Source of the DNA: a virus
Strand: one strand, 5' to 3'
Virus record (IMG/VR): IMGVR_UViG_3300034418_009359
Coordinates: 1 to 30,962 of that record
DNA length: 30,962 nucleotides
Of the stretch, positions 1 through 8,255 are shown piece by piece; the first letter of the stretch is position 1; each line of letters opens with the position of its first letter. The notes below the pieces were generated by a model, which was not told the origin of the DNA, made no database searches, and was given only the letters and a program-made list of their open reading frames with translations. A program made the translations under genes and the position numbers.

Positions 1-2
1 GA

Positions 3-257
3 CCTATAAATACTTGTGATACGAGGAAATATATTTTGCGTGCAATACGTTGGGTAGATGAAGTTATTGAATTTAATTCTGATGATGAGCTTATTAGTAT
101 CCTCAAAGATCATCAACCACATATTAGAGTATGTGGTTCTGATTGGAAGGATAAAAATATTGTAGGTGAAGAATGGTGTAATAATATTGATTTTTTTGAA
201 AGAGAAAATGATGAGTCAACAACCAAAACACTGGAAAATTATATTAATCGGCGATAG
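3..257 (+). CDS. C-terminal part of a cytidylyl/adenylyltransferase (5' end outside window)
   Basis: The frame is open from the first bases of the window, so this is the 3' part of a longer gene. Visible pieces are KYILRAIRWVDEV, then GSDWK, then FFER and STTKTLE near the end. These match the C-terminal half of the RfaE-C / glycerol-3-phosphate cytidylyltransferase fold, where a GSDW-type segment and a final STT(R/K) motif bind nucleotide. The HxGH motif would be upstream and is not seen. Such enzymes activate sugar phosphates as nucleotide sugars. The next gene is an RfaE-like kinase that overlaps its end, so the pair may be a split version of the bifunctional HldE/RfaE kinase-nucleotidyltransferase. 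The exact substrate is unknown. Confidence 0.7.
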   Translation, partial: PINTCDTRKYILRAIRWVDEVIEFNSDDELISILKDHQPHIRVCGSDWKDKNIVGEEWCNNIDFFERENDESTTKTLENYINRR

Positions 258-966
258 CTGTACAGATGAATATGTGTATGGAAATGTAAATCGAATCAGT
301 CCAGAAGCACCTATTCAGGTATTAGATTTCGTTAGACGTAAGATTCAAGATGGAATGACCAAAAATGTAAGAAATAATTTGGTCAATCTTAATTGTGATG
401 TTAAAATGTATACCAAAGTTTTAGAGCAAAAAACTAGATATATTGATGAGAAATCAAACCAACAACTTATTCGAGTAGATTCTAAAATCAATTATGGTGA
501 ACCATATAATATCAATGAGATTTGGCCGAAGGAATATGATGCTGTTGTTATATGTGATTATGATAAGGGATATTTGTCGTATGGTAGTATTGAACATATT
601 ATCAGTAAATCGAATAAGCCAGTATTTATTGATACAAAAAAACAAGACCTAGCTAGATTTAAAGGCGCATATATTAAGATTAATAAGATTGAATCTGATT
701 TAGCAACATCAAAAACTGACGATATTATCGTTACTCAAAGTGGTATAAATGTTACATACAAGGACAATGAATTTTATCCTCCAGATGTTGGTAATCTTAT
801 AGATGCATGTGGGGCTGGCGATACCTTTTTAGCAGCTCTGGTTAAAAAATTCTTAGATACAAATGATATGGCAGCAGCAATTAATTTTGCAATGATTGCA
901 GCAGCAGTAACTGTTAAACATACTGGTACATATGCTCCAACAATAGAAGAAATGGTGGAAATATGA
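208..966 (+). CDS. PfkB-family sugar kinase, RfaE/HldE kinase-like
   Basis: This is a ribokinase-fold (PfkB) kinase. It starts with a Rossmann-like strand (IILIGDSCTDEYVYG) followed by RISPEAPIQVL, which is typical of the heptose-7-phosphate kinase domain of HldE. Near the end is the PfkB signature IDACGAGDTFLAAL, with the catalytic Asp in GAGD. At about 250 residues it is shorter than the usual 310-330, and the middle looks trimmed. I chose ATG 208 (211 also possible) because homology begins just after it; a longer frame from 166 would add a hydrophobic tail inside the previous gene. It overlaps the cytidylyltransferase upstream and the cupin downstream. It probably phosphorylates a sugar phosphate for surface glycan synthesis; the substrate is not provable here. 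Confidence 0.75.
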   Translation: MMSQQPKHWKIILIGDSCTDEYVYGNVNRISPEAPIQVLDFVRRKIQDGMTKNVRNNLVNLNCDVKMYTKVLEQKTRYIDEKSNQQLIRVDSKINYGEPYNINEIWPKEYDAVVICDYDKGYLSYGSIEHIISKSNKPVFIDTKKQDLARFKGAYIKINKIESDLATSKTDDIIVTQSGINVTYKDNEFYPPDVGNLIDACGAGDTFLAALVKKFLDTNDMAAAINFAMIAAAVTVKHTGTYAPTIEEMVEI

Positions 967-1331
967 GACTAACTGGAATAGTAGAAAAGGGTTGGGGTTC
1001 TGAAAATATCTTTGTATCTAACGATTATTATGCTGGGAAGTTATTAAACTTCAATAAAGATAGCAAATTTTCTATGCACTTTCATTCTAACAAACATGAA
1101 ACTTGGTATGTTCTTTCTGGTAAATTTAATGTAGAAATACTTAATACTAATACTGCTAAAATATATGTTATTGAACTAAATGTTGGTGATGTTCATACTA
1201 ATGTGCCATTAATGCCCCATAGAGTTATTTGTTTGGAAGCTGGAACTTTATTAGAAGTAAGCACACCAGACAGTGTTGAAGATAATTATAGAGTATTGCC
1301 TGGAGATAGTCAAAATGAAATACGTAATTGA
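963..1331 (+). CDS. Cupin protein, mannose-6-phosphate isomerase type II-like
   Basis: A 122-residue single cupin domain. The metal-binding motif is visible as HFHSNKHETWYVLSG (His-x-His, later Glu), followed by GDVHTNVPLMPHRV. The N-terminal KGWGSE and C-terminal STPDSVEDNYRV are characteristic of the C-terminal cupin of mannose-6-phosphate isomerase / GDP-mannose pyrophosphorylase proteins. The start overlaps the kinase stop by 4 nt (ATGA). Together with the phosphomannomutase at 24262-24960 it suggests mannose or related sugar interconversion. It could instead be a generic sugar epimerase or isomerase cupin. Confidence 0.7.
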   Translation: MRLTGIVEKGWGSENIFVSNDYYAGKLLNFNKDSKFSMHFHSNKHETWYVLSGKFNVEILNTNTAKIYVIELNVGDVHTNVPLMPHRVICLEAGTLLEVSTPDSVEDNYRVLPGDSQNEIRN

Positions 1332-1611
1332 TATTGATGGTACAATATGTGATCAACAACGATCCGGTGAATATGATAGAGCTAAACCGTATAAAGATAG
1401 AATAGAAAAAATAAATGAATTATACAATGATAACACTATAATATATTATACTGCTCGGGGTTCTGCTACAAATAAAGACTATTTTGATATGACCATAAAT
1501 CAACTAAGTGAGTGGGGATGTAAATATCATGAATTAAGAACTAGAAAATTATCATATGATGTTTGGATTGATGACAAAGCACACAATGCAGATGATTGGT
1601 TTAAAAAATGA
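1315..1611 (+). CDS. Small HAD-superfamily phosphatase
   Basis: About 98 residues, beginning MKYVIDIDGTIC. The DIDGT signature provides the nucleophile and acid-base Asp pair of HAD phosphatases. YYTARGS is motif II (Thr), and DVWIDDKAHNADDW is the motif IV acidic pair with a KA lysine. It is a minimal, capless HAD like those encoded in LPS and capsule loci. I chose ATG 1315, which overlaps the cupin by 17 nt, because the signature begins there; the frame is open upstream to 1273 but that part has no HAD similarity. It sits in the sugar cluster, so a sugar-phosphate substrate is likely. Confidence 0.75.
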   Translation: MKYVIDIDGTICDQQRSGEYDRAKPYKDRIEKINELYNDNTIIYYTARGSATNKDYFDMTINQLSEWGCKYHELRTRKLSYDVWIDDKAHNADDWFKK

Positions 1612-2348
1612 AAGTACAGATAACATATACACCAACAGTTAGAGAATCATTAAATTTTGCTGAGAATTCATTGAAATCATTTAATTCATATAACTACGAA
1701 GCCGAACTAAACGAAGGATTTACCCGCGCTACTAATAAATTAGAAGGAATATATGATTATCCATTAGCAAAAGATGGTAGACTATATCAAATGAAAGAAG
1801 GCCAAGATCCAGTATATCTTACTAAATTAGCTTGTGTTTTGAACAATGTAAAATTTTGGCATAAAGTTAGAGATAATAATGAAGTCATGATATTCGCTGA
1901 GCATGATTCGATATGTGTCAGTGATATTTCACATTTTGATAGCTTTGAATACATGATATTAAATGTAGATACTGCGTTTATTAAGAATCCTAAATACAAC
2001 GTTGAAATTAAACAATTTGGCCAACAAAAACTATATAATACGTCAAATAAACATATACAGCAAATGGGTGATGATTGGCCATTAAAATATTATCATAAGA
2101 ATAATTGGGAGGGTTCGTTAATGGTACCAGGGACAGCTGCATATGCTATCTCGCCACAGGGAGCAGATAGACTAATAACAGCGGCTGAAACGATTGGTTT
2201 AGATCAGAGTGATTATTTTATTAATAGCTCTAATATAGACATCCAATATGTTCTACCAAGTCCAGTTCAATTAAGTGATAAAATTTTATCTACTTCATGG
2301 TTAACTGAATTAACAAAACCAGATAAAAAAAATGGAATTTTAAGATGA
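1608..2348 (+). CDS. Glycosyltransferase, family 25-like
   Basis: About 246 residues. The middle has VMIFAEHDSICVSD, resembling the ILEDD/EHD metal-binding site of GT25 LPS glycosyltransferases, and later GTAAYAISPQGADRL, the typical GTxxYxIS-x-GA segment near the active site. The start overlaps the HAD gene (ATGA). The protein shares its general layout with the product of 3171-3881 (ILEHDAE, GNSAYIIKPEGARIM), so the two are probably paralogues or at least the same family. Donor and acceptor sugars are unknown. It may modify host glycans or glycosylate phage components. Confidence 0.65.
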   Translation: MKVQITYTPTVRESLNFAENSLKSFNSYNYEAELNEGFTRATNKLEGIYDYPLAKDGRLYQMKEGQDPVYLTKLACVLNNVKFWHKVRDNNEVMIFAEHDSICVSDISHFDSFEYMILNVDTAFIKNPKYNVEIKQFGQQKLYNTSNKHIQQMGDDWPLKYYHKNNWEGSLMVPGTAAYAISPQGADRLITAAETIGLDQSDYFINSSNIDIQYVLPSPVQLSDKILSTSWLTELTKPDKKNGILR

Positions 2349-3181
2349 TTGAAAAAAAAATAAATATTGCTATCATAGGGCATGGATTTGTTGGTAAAGC
2401 TGTTGACTACGGATTCCCAGATACTTCATGTAATAAATTTATAATTGATCCAAAGTATCAAAATGAAATTAAAGATTTAACAAAGTATGATATTGATTTT
2501 GCTTTTGTCTGTGTTCCAACCCCAATGAATAATAATGGTTCTATTGATTCAAGTATTATTGAAAATGTCTTGGATGATATATCAAAATATACTGATGCTA
2601 CTATAATCGTGAAATCGACTGTTATTCCAGATGTTATTGATAATCTTGATTTTGATTTTGTATATAACCCAGAATTTTTAACAGAAAATAATGCTAATCA
2701 AGATTTTGTTAATCCATCTTTTCACGTTCTTGGTGGACCTGCGAATCTTACTACTAAAGTTGAAGATCTTTATAATAAATATAGTTTATGTAAACCATGT
2801 CCAGTTCATCATATGCGACCGATAGATGCTAGTTTTGTTAAGTACGGCGTCAATTGTTTTTTAGCTACAAAAGTATTATGGTTTAATCAGTTTTTTGATA
2901 TAATTGAAAAAGCTGGTGGTAATTTTAATAAGATTATTGGTGCTATTACGAATGACGAGCGTATTGATAAATCACATACAACAGTACCGGGTTTTGATGG
3001 GAAGCGTGGATATGGTGGCGCATGCTTCCCAAAAGACACTAACGCCTTTTTATCATATGCACCAGAATTCACTGTTCTTGAAGAAGTAATTAAGCAGAAT
3101 AATAAATATCGTAAAAATTACTCTATGGATAGTCGGGAAAAAGAACAGAATGTAACTTATGGAGAACGCAATGAAAGTTAA
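2345..3181 (+). CDS. Short UDP-glucose/GDP-mannose dehydrogenase-like protein
   Basis: The N-terminus is a NAD-binding Rossmann fold (IAIIGHGFVGKAV), followed by FAFVCVPTPMNNNG and IIVKSTVIP, typical of the nucleotide-sugar dehydrogenase family. YNPEFLTENNA is the conserved NPEFLxE segment. GYGGACFPKDT near residue 227 holds the catalytic Cys. At 278 residues it lacks the C-terminal UDP-sugar-binding domain of the usual 390-430-residue enzyme, so it is either a minimal enzyme or truncated. Start ATG 2345 overlaps the upstream stop. Expected reaction: oxidation of a UDP-hexose to UDP-hexuronate. Activity of this short form is uncertain. Confidence 0.75.
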   Translation: MIEKKINIAIIGHGFVGKAVDYGFPDTSCNKFIIDPKYQNEIKDLTKYDIDFAFVCVPTPMNNNGSIDSSIIENVLDDISKYTDATIIVKSTVIPDVIDNLDFDFVYNPEFLTENNANQDFVNPSFHVLGGPANLTTKVEDLYNKYSLCKPCPVHHMRPIDASFVKYGVNCFLATKVLWFNQFFDIIEKAGGNFNKIIGAITNDERIDKSHTTVPGFDGKRGYGGACFPKDTNAFLSYAPEFTVLEEVIKQNNKYRKNYSMDSREKEQNVTYGERNES

Positions 3182-3881
3182 AGCTATAACAGTAAAAGAT
3201 CTTCCTGTATCAGAACAAGGTTATGACCGATTAGTTCAATCATCAAAAGCTGTAGGTAATGACTTTGAAATAGAAAAATATGATGCTGTTACACCTGATC
3301 AAACGGATCATTTAATGGAAAAGTATAACTTTGAGTGGACTTGGCCGTGGTCAGGTAGTAAAACTCATGATAAGATTAATGTGCATATGCGCTCATACGG
3401 TACAGCAAACCCACAAAGACGTATTGCATGTGGCTTGAGTCATTTCCTATTATGGGAAGAATGTATGAATACAAATGAACCTATTCTTATACTTGAACAT
3501 GATGCTGAATTTACACAAAAATTTGATCCAACCGGCGCACTAGAATCAGAGTACTTAGCAATTGGTATCAATGATCCCCATAATGCTACTAGACTTATTC
3601 CTGTCTTCCACGGTAAAGTACAAGAAACACCAGCAGATGAACATGGTTGTATTCCATGCCCTATCATAGATCGACCAGAGGTAGCTCAAGGTTTGGCTGG
3701 TAATAGTGCTTATATTATTAAGCCAGAGGGTGCTAGGATTATGTGGGATAAGTTATATGAGTTAGGTCTCTGGCCTAATGATGCTATTTTAGCCAGACCA
3801 GTTGTTGAATGGTTAGGCGTTACAAAAGAATATTATACACGAGTACAGGGGTTGACTTCGACTACATCATCAATTCATTAA
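3171..3881 (+). CDS. Glycosyltransferase family 25 (LPS-type)
   Basis: About 236 residues. MKVKAITVKDLPVSEQGYDRL is a typical GT25 N-terminus, CGLSHFLLWEEC is the family's GxxxSH motif, ILILEHDAEF is the acidic metal-binding motif, and GNSAYIIKPEGARIMWD is the late conserved segment. ATG 3171 has GGAG upstream and overlaps the previous gene by 11 nt. The longer frame from 3159 is less likely. This is the last gene of the sugar cluster and is followed by a late promoter, so it marks a transcription-unit boundary. Confidence 0.75.
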   Translation: MKVKAITVKDLPVSEQGYDRLVQSSKAVGNDFEIEKYDAVTPDQTDHLMEKYNFEWTWPWSGSKTHDKINVHMRSYGTANPQRRIACGLSHFLLWEECMNTNEPILILEHDAEFTQKFDPTGALESEYLAIGINDPHNATRLIPVFHGKVQETPADEHGCIPCPIIDRPEVAQGLAGNSAYIIKPEGARIMWDKLYELGLWPNDAILARPVVEWLGVTKEYYTRVQGLTSTTSSIH

Positions 3882-3884
3882 TTG

Positions 3885-3892
3885 TATAAATA
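3885..3892 (+). promoter_or_regulatory. T4-type late promoter TATAAATA
   Basis: An exact match to the T4 late promoter box lies just after the glycosyltransferase stop and about 75 nt before the large structural gene. T4 late promoters need gp55, gp33 and the gp45 clamp; a gp33-like gene is present at 30566. Position in an intergenic gap ahead of a late gene supports it. Confidence 0.7.
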
Positions 3893-3910
3893 TATCATTG
3901 CGGTTAGGCT

Positions 3911-3976
3911 ATGAGCAAACCCGCATTGGTAGAAGGCTACGGTAATCCTATCGGAGAAATAATGAATGTCAAATAA
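3911..3976 (+). CDS. Possible 21-residue leader peptide ORF
   Basis: A short frame reads MSKPALVEGYGNPIGEIMNVK and stops 11 nt inside the next gene. It lies between the late promoter and the large gene, in an otherwise empty gap, and the overlap would permit translational coupling. There is no strong ribosome-binding site. I do not recognise the peptide; it may be a chance ORF. Confidence 0.25.
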   Translation: MSKPALVEGYGNPIGEIMNVK

Positions 3977-6530
3977 AACCACTAAAAGCGCTACTCTAGA
4001 CGTGTCTGATAAAGATTCCGTAGCCTCATCTTCCAAAAAGAAATTAAAAAATGCCAAGACCCTAACCGGATCTAAGGTAGATCCAATTGACACTTCTCCA
4101 AAAGAAAAGGATGGTCTTAACGAAGCAAAACAACTTAATGTTGCATTTGCATTTGGGCGCTTTAATCCTCCTACCATTGGTCATGAAAAGTTAGTTGAGA
4201 AACTACTTAAAGTAGCATCTGGTACTAAGTCAGTGCCCATGCTATATTTTTCACATTCTCAAGACAAATCAAAAAATCCATTATCATATATCAATAAAGC
4301 AAAATACCTAAGGAAAGCCTTTGGTAAACTTGTCACGCCGAGCAACTCCCGTAATGTTATTCAAATCTTACAGGAGCTTGAAAAGAAAGGCTTTAGACAG
4401 GTAACTATGCTTGCTGGTTCTGATCGAGTAAATGAATTTAAGGCTCTATTGAACAAGTATAATGGTAAAGAATACAACTTCGATAAAATTTCTATTGTAA
4501 GTGCAGGCGAACGTGATCCGGATTCAGATGATGTATCCGGCATGAGTGCTAGTAAGATGCGTGCGGCTGTTAAGGCTGATGATTTTACTAGTTTCAAGAA
4601 GGGTTTACCACACAAACTCCAGAGATCAAAAGGTGACTCTGAAAAGTTATACAAAGCTATTAGACAAGGGATGGGACTAAGCATGAACGAATCAAGGGGC
4701 TGGGAAAAGATTGTAGAACAATTACCCGATGTTCAAAGAAAATCTGACGAGGCTAAAAAAGTGCTAAAGAAAATCAAAGATCCAAAAGAATATGGTTATG
4801 AAGGTGAGATGGTAATGTCTCAACTCAAAGGCGTCATGATGCACGCGAAGCAGCTACATGACATGCTCGAGCCCGAGACCGATCTCCCTGAGTGGGTTCA
4901 GTCAAAGATTACTCTTGCCTATGACTATATGCAGACAGCAGCTGACTACATGTCAACCGAAATGAGCGAAGAAGTCCAACAGGTTGATGAAAATCAAAAG
5001 AAAAAGATTGCCGAGGACTTAAAGAAACTTGTTAAAGAAGGTGATGCATGGGATAAGGCAATTGCGGCTGCAGATCAACATGCTCGTGATTGGGGACCCG
5101 GTGGTAAGAAACGCGAAGCTCTCAATAAGAAAAGAGCTGAAGATCCTAAAATGCAAGCTTATGCAAAGCGTAGAGCAGATTCACAGGCACGATACAAAAA
5201 GATTTCGGAAAAGCTTGATAAAGATGCATCAACAGACATGCATACTAATTTAGTAGGCGAATCGGATGATGTACATGCTCGATATATGCGTACACATGGT
5301 AAGAAAGCCAGTGGATATGGACGTTGGGCATTTACTACAAGCCGTCATAGTCAATCACAGCCAGGTCAAACGTTTATTCACACTGGAGATTTTAGTTCAG
5401 CGCATAGAGCAGCAAAGAAGCACTTTGGTAAGCCAGTATATGTAATGGAAAAGCTTGATAAAGATGCATCAATGGGTGAATATATCGATGACTTTAAAGA
5501 TTCGAATGCACCACAATTTAAGGGTAAGTCAATGAAAAAGCGTCGACAAATGGCCATTGCTGCTAAGTTATCAGCAGAAGGTTATGTATCTCATGCTCAG
5601 CGCAAAGCGGTTTGGGCGTCTCGTAATGATGAGAAGAAAAAGAAAATGAGGAAAGAAAGTACTGATGCTTATGGTAAAACCCTTCAAAAGAGAGCAGATG
5701 ATAAGAAAAAGTCTAACATATCTAAGTCTGATAAGGATAAGTTAGGTAAACTTGCGGCTTTGATGCGTAGAGAAGAAGCTGAGCTATATGAAATGAAAAA
5801 CGTACCAACTCATAAGCTAAAAGCACTTGTTGCACGAGGTGATTCTGACTCAAAAGGAATGTCACCCGCGTTTGGGATGCAAATAAAAGCTGCTCGACGT
5901 GAGCTTGCTCGACGTAAAAATAAGGTAAATGAAGGTATTATATTGAATAAAGGCTTCAAAGAAGAAGTTGAAATCAATGAAGTATTGACTATCCAACAAC
6001 GTCAAAAGCGGAAGGTACTTGCTCGTAGGCTTAAGTCTAAATTAGCTCGGGGTCGTATGATTGCTAAAAAGAAAATGGCACCCCCTGCTAAACTTAAGAC
6101 TCGTTCACAACGTAAGGCTCGTGACCTTATCCGTAAGAGATTCTCTGCCGGTAAGAATTACAAAAATCTATCACCTGCTGAAAAGATTATGCTTGATAAG
6201 CGGATTGAAAGTAAACAAAAGCTTATTGCTAAAATTGCAAAACGACTCCTACCTAAGGTTAGAAAGGCTGAAGCCGAACGTCTTAAGTCTTATCGTCAAA
6301 ACCTTAAAAAGGAAAATTATGAATTTACAGAACGTGACCTAAAGAATATTGCACGTAAGGCTGAAATTCATAACATAGATGAAGCAGTGTTGTTTGAAGT
6401 ATATAATGATGGTATTGATCTGTATGATGAATCTGTTGCTGATAAGTTAAACCCTAAGCAATTTGCATTTAACCGTGTAAATTCTTATTTGGCAAAAGGA
6501 AAGTCATACTATGAGTACCACGACGAATAA
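3966..6530 (+). CDS. Large modular late protein with N-terminal nucleotidyltransferase domain (probable virion/internal head protein)
   Basis: An 854-residue, very Lys/Glu-rich protein. After a low-complexity N-terminus comes LNEA (residues 51-54), an exact match to the T4 prohead protease consensus LxE|A. Next is a cytidylyltransferase/NMNAT-like domain with GRFNPPTIGH (64-73) and SASKMR (194-199). Downstream are charged helical modules separated by motifs such as EEVQQVDE, EKLDKDAS (twice) and EEVEINEV. The final module (NIDEA, VYNDGI, QFAFNRVNSYL) resembles the end of the protein at 10454-11023. GGAGAAAT precedes ATG 3966. The late promoter upstream fits a structural or packaged protein. 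The domain call is good; the virion role is inferred. Confidence 0.65.
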   Translation: MSNKTTKSATLDVSDKDSVASSSKKKLKNAKTLTGSKVDPIDTSPKEKDGLNEAKQLNVAFAFGRFNPPTIGHEKLVEKLLKVASGTKSVPMLYFSHSQDKSKNPLSYINKAKYLRKAFGKLVTPSNSRNVIQILQELEKKGFRQVTMLAGSDRVNEFKALLNKYNGKEYNFDKISIVSAGERDPDSDDVSGMSASKMRAAVKADDFTSFKKGLPHKLQRSKGDSEKLYKAIRQGMGLSMNESRGWEKIVEQLPDVQRKSDEAKKVLKKIKDPKEYGYEGEMVMSQLKGVMMHAKQLHDMLEPETDLPEWVQSKITLAYDYMQTAADYMSTEMSEEVQQVDENQKKKIAEDLKKLVKEGDAWDKAIAAADQHARDWGPGGKKREALNKKRAEDPKMQAYAKRRADSQARYKKISEKLDKDASTDMHTNLVGESDDVHARYMRTHGKKASGYGRWAFTTSRHSQSQPGQTFIHTGDFSSAHRAAKKHFGKPVYVMEKLDKDASMGEYIDDFKDSNAPQFKGKSMKKRRQMAIAAKLSAEGYVSHAQRKAVWASRNDEKKKKMRKESTDAYGKTLQKRADDKKKSNISKSDKDKLGKLAALMRREEAELYEMKNVPTHKLKALVARGDSDSKGMSPAFGMQIKAARRELARRKNKVNEGIILNKGFKEEVEINEVLTIQQRQKRKVLARRLKSKLARGRMIAKKKMAPPAKLKTRSQRKARDLIRKRFSAGKNYKNLSPAEKIMLDKRIESKQKLIAKIAKRLLPKVRKAEAERLKSYRQNLKKENYEFTERDLKNIARKAEIHNIDEAVLFEVYNDGIDLYDESVADKLNPKQFAFNRVNSYLAKGKSYYEYHDE
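5207..5232 (+). repeat. 26-bp direct repeat, copy 1 (encodes EKLDKDAS)
   Basis: An identical 26-base stretch occurs here and at 5447-5472, exactly 240 bases apart, so it stays in frame. Both encode EKLDKDAS at a module boundary of the large late protein. Confidence 0.9.
5447..5472 (+). repeat. 26-bp direct repeat, copy 2 (encodes EKLDKDAS)
   Basis: The second identical copy of the repeat at 5207-5232. The following residues (MGEYIDDF, FKGKS, RRQMAIAAKL) begin a distinct module, consistent with assembly of the gene from shuffled segments. Confidence 0.9.
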
Positions 6531-6825
6531 CGAAAAATGGATTCATAACAAATGGCGACCAGGGATGGCATGGCTTTACATGACCATCTGTGCATTTGAC
6601 TTTATCATCTTGCCTATATACTTTATTATGGCTCAAGGAGATATGAGTGTAAATACATTAGTACAATGGCAACCAATTACCCTTGTATCTGGTGGTTTGT
6701 TCCACGGTGCTATGGGTGCTATTATTGGTTTGACGGCATGGGGTCGTAGTAAAGAAAAGATGGCTTTTGGGCCTAATGGTGAGTTTGTAGTAGAACAAGA
6801 ATCACAAAGTATTACGGGCAAATAA
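6511..6825 (+). CDS. Holin-like membrane protein
   Basis: 104 residues with two clear hydrophobic segments, roughly 20-41 (MAWLYMTICAFDFIILPIYF) and 55-77 (PITLVSGGLFHGAMGAIIGL), then a polar tail. The WRPGMAWLYM start and the GGLFHGAMGAIIGLTAWGRS ending resemble the 3-TM holin family known from gene-transfer agents and marine phages. ATG 6511 overlaps the previous gene by 20 nt, with AAAAGGAAAG upstream. It would form the inner-membrane pores that release endolysin. Spanins (11078, 11538) and a SleB hydrolase (30010) elsewhere in the window make a lysis role plausible, though unproven. Confidence 0.6.
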   Translation: MSTTTNNEKWIHNKWRPGMAWLYMTICAFDFIILPIYFIMAQGDMSVNTLVQWQPITLVSGGLFHGAMGAIIGLTAWGRSKEKMAFGPNGEFVVEQESQSITGK

Positions 6826-7044
6826 ATGAAAAAGTTTGGACAATATTTAATGGAAGATATGATTGCGGCAGTTACCCAGAAGGGTAATAATATATATATC
6901 TATAATGAAACAGGACGAATTATGGCTGCTATAGTTGGTGGTCAATTAATGGGTTATACACCTTCTAATGTATCAGTTAAGAAGGGCGATAAAACCATTA
7001 TATACAATAACCAAGGTCGACCAATTAGCGTAGTTGTTAACTAA
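6826..7044 (+). CDS. Small protein with T4-like capsid-targeting leader
   Basis: 72 residues, unrecognised. It begins MKKFGQYLME, matching in length and pattern the T4 internal-protein targeting leader MKTYQEFIAE (aromatic at 4 and 7, hydrophobic at 8, Glu at 10). LME fits the LxE rule for cleavage by the T4-type prohead protease. The rest (NNIYIYNETGRIMAAIVGG, then DKTIIYNNQGRPISVVVN) contains two similar beta-strand repeats, IYIYNxxGRI and IIYNNQGRP. It directly follows the holin-like gene, among late genes. A small internal head protein is my inference. Confidence 0.5.
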   Translation: MKKFGQYLMEDMIAAVTQKGNNIYIYNETGRIMAAIVGGQLMGYTPSNVSVKKGDKTIIYNNQGRPISVVVN

Positions 7045-7058
7045 AAGGAATAAAAGAA

Positions 7059-8225
7059 ATGAGTAGACTAAGCAGAATGGCAGCACGAGATGCTCGTAGA
7101 CAAATGGGTTCACGTAAGATGGTTGATCCTGCTGACATTGATAATGATTCAGCTGAAGCATCTGATGAAACAGTAAAGAACTTTGTTGTTCAATTACGTA
7201 AGCATATATCACTACGCGGTCGTAATCCAGTTGTTTTTGCCAATGGTGAAAAGAAGAAGCTTGATCCTAGAGATATTGATAAATTCATGCGTATTTTTGG
7301 TGATACAAGACGCCCAATGGATAAGGAAAAGCTTCAAGCCCGTGCCTCTAAGTCATACAGTAACTTTAAGAAGGTAATCAGTGAAGATTTTGAAGGCTTG
7401 GAAGAAAGCGAATCACCTTTCGTGGGTGGTGATAGTCCCCGTACCGACCACGTTGATCAATTTGGTAATAAGATTAAAACAAAGAATATTGCTAAGAGAT
7501 TGGCTCGTCAAGCTATGCGTCGTCAAATGGAATTGGCTGCTTCTAAAAGGTCTAAGGCTAAACAGGCGGTTAAACGTGCAGGTGTTAAAGAAGAAGTTGA
7601 ACTTGACGAAATGTATAAGTGTTCAAGTTGTGGGCGCCGACATAAAGATGTTAACTGCCCAAAATGCGACCCTAAGATTTCAGAAGGCCGTGAGCATAAA
7701 TTAAGTAAGCAATATGCGGATGATCATGCTAAAGCCTCGGCCGGTAAATACTCAAATAAACAACTTAAGGGTATTGCTAAAAAGTGGGGTACTAGAGGTG
7801 GTGATAAGTTTCTAAAGTATATGAAGAATGAAGAAGTTGAACAGATTGATGAAGGTACGTGGTTATATCCAAAAACCCCAGCCGATAAACAAAAATTAAA
7901 TGCACTATTAAAGAAGCCTATTCCATTAGGTAAGGACGGCGAAACAGCAATTAAAGCCATCAGCAAATATATTGGTGATGATGTACTATTTGATGATCTT
8001 GCCGCGGCCAGTGAAAAGAGCAGAACAAAAGATGCTAGACCAATAATTAAAGCAAGAATGAAACAACTTGGAGAAGAAGTTGACCATATCACAGAAGTTG
8101 CCGTGGGTGATGAAGTGACATGGAAAGTTGGTAGTAACAGCAAAACAGGTAAAGTGACTAAGATTAGTGATGATGGTTATGTTCTAGTAGGATCGACAAA
8201 AATTGCAATGTCGGACATTCTATAA
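7059..8225 (+). CDS. Modular late protein with EEVEQIDE motifs and zinc-ribbon segment
   Basis: 388 residues, highly basic, probable structural protein. The N-terminal third is rich in Arg and Lys. A zinc-ribbon-like stretch follows the first motif: CSSCGRRHKDVNCPKC. EEVELDE, EEVEQIDE and EEVDHITE divide the protein into segments; the last segment (VGDEVTWKVGSNSKTGKVTKI) looks like a small SH3/KOW-type barrel. A good ribosome-binding site (AAAAGGAA) precedes ATG 7059. It shares motif style and composition with its two large neighbours, so the three probably act together in the head. The exact role is unknown. Confidence 0.55.
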   Translation: MSRLSRMAARDARRQMGSRKMVDPADIDNDSAEASDETVKNFVVQLRKHISLRGRNPVVFANGEKKKLDPRDIDKFMRIFGDTRRPMDKEKLQARASKSYSNFKKVISEDFEGLEESESPFVGGDSPRTDHVDQFGNKIKTKNIAKRLARQAMRRQMELAASKRSKAKQAVKRAGVKEEVELDEMYKCSSCGRRHKDVNCPKCDPKISEGREHKLSKQYADDHAKASAGKYSNKQLKGIAKKWGTRGGDKFLKYMKNEEVEQIDEGTWLYPKTPADKQKLNALLKKPIPLGKDGETAIKAISKYIGDDVLFDDLAAASEKSRTKDARPIIKARMKQLGEEVDHITEVAVGDEVTWKVGSNSKTGKVTKISDDGYVLVGSTKIAMSDIL

Positions 8226-8226
8226 T

Positions 8227-8234
8227 TATAAATA
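8227..8234 (+). promoter_or_regulatory. T4-type late promoter TATAAATA
   Basis: An exact box right after the stop of the preceding gene and 22 nt before ATG 8256, with AAAAAGGAAC as ribosome-binding site between. Spacing is ideal for a short late leader. Confidence 0.75.
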
Positions 8235-8255
8235 AAACTAAAAAGGAACGACAAT

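Noticed and set aside
5-12. TATAAATA late-promoter box
   Set aside because: It lies inside the cytidylyltransferase reading frame with no gene start close behind; probably chance in AT-rich DNA.
454-645. Reverse-strand ORFs across the window (for example here, 3878-4177, 7724-8143 and 24127-24420)
   Set aside because: All are antisense to genes with clear domains or fully overlap them; none shows a plausible protein or ribosome-binding site.
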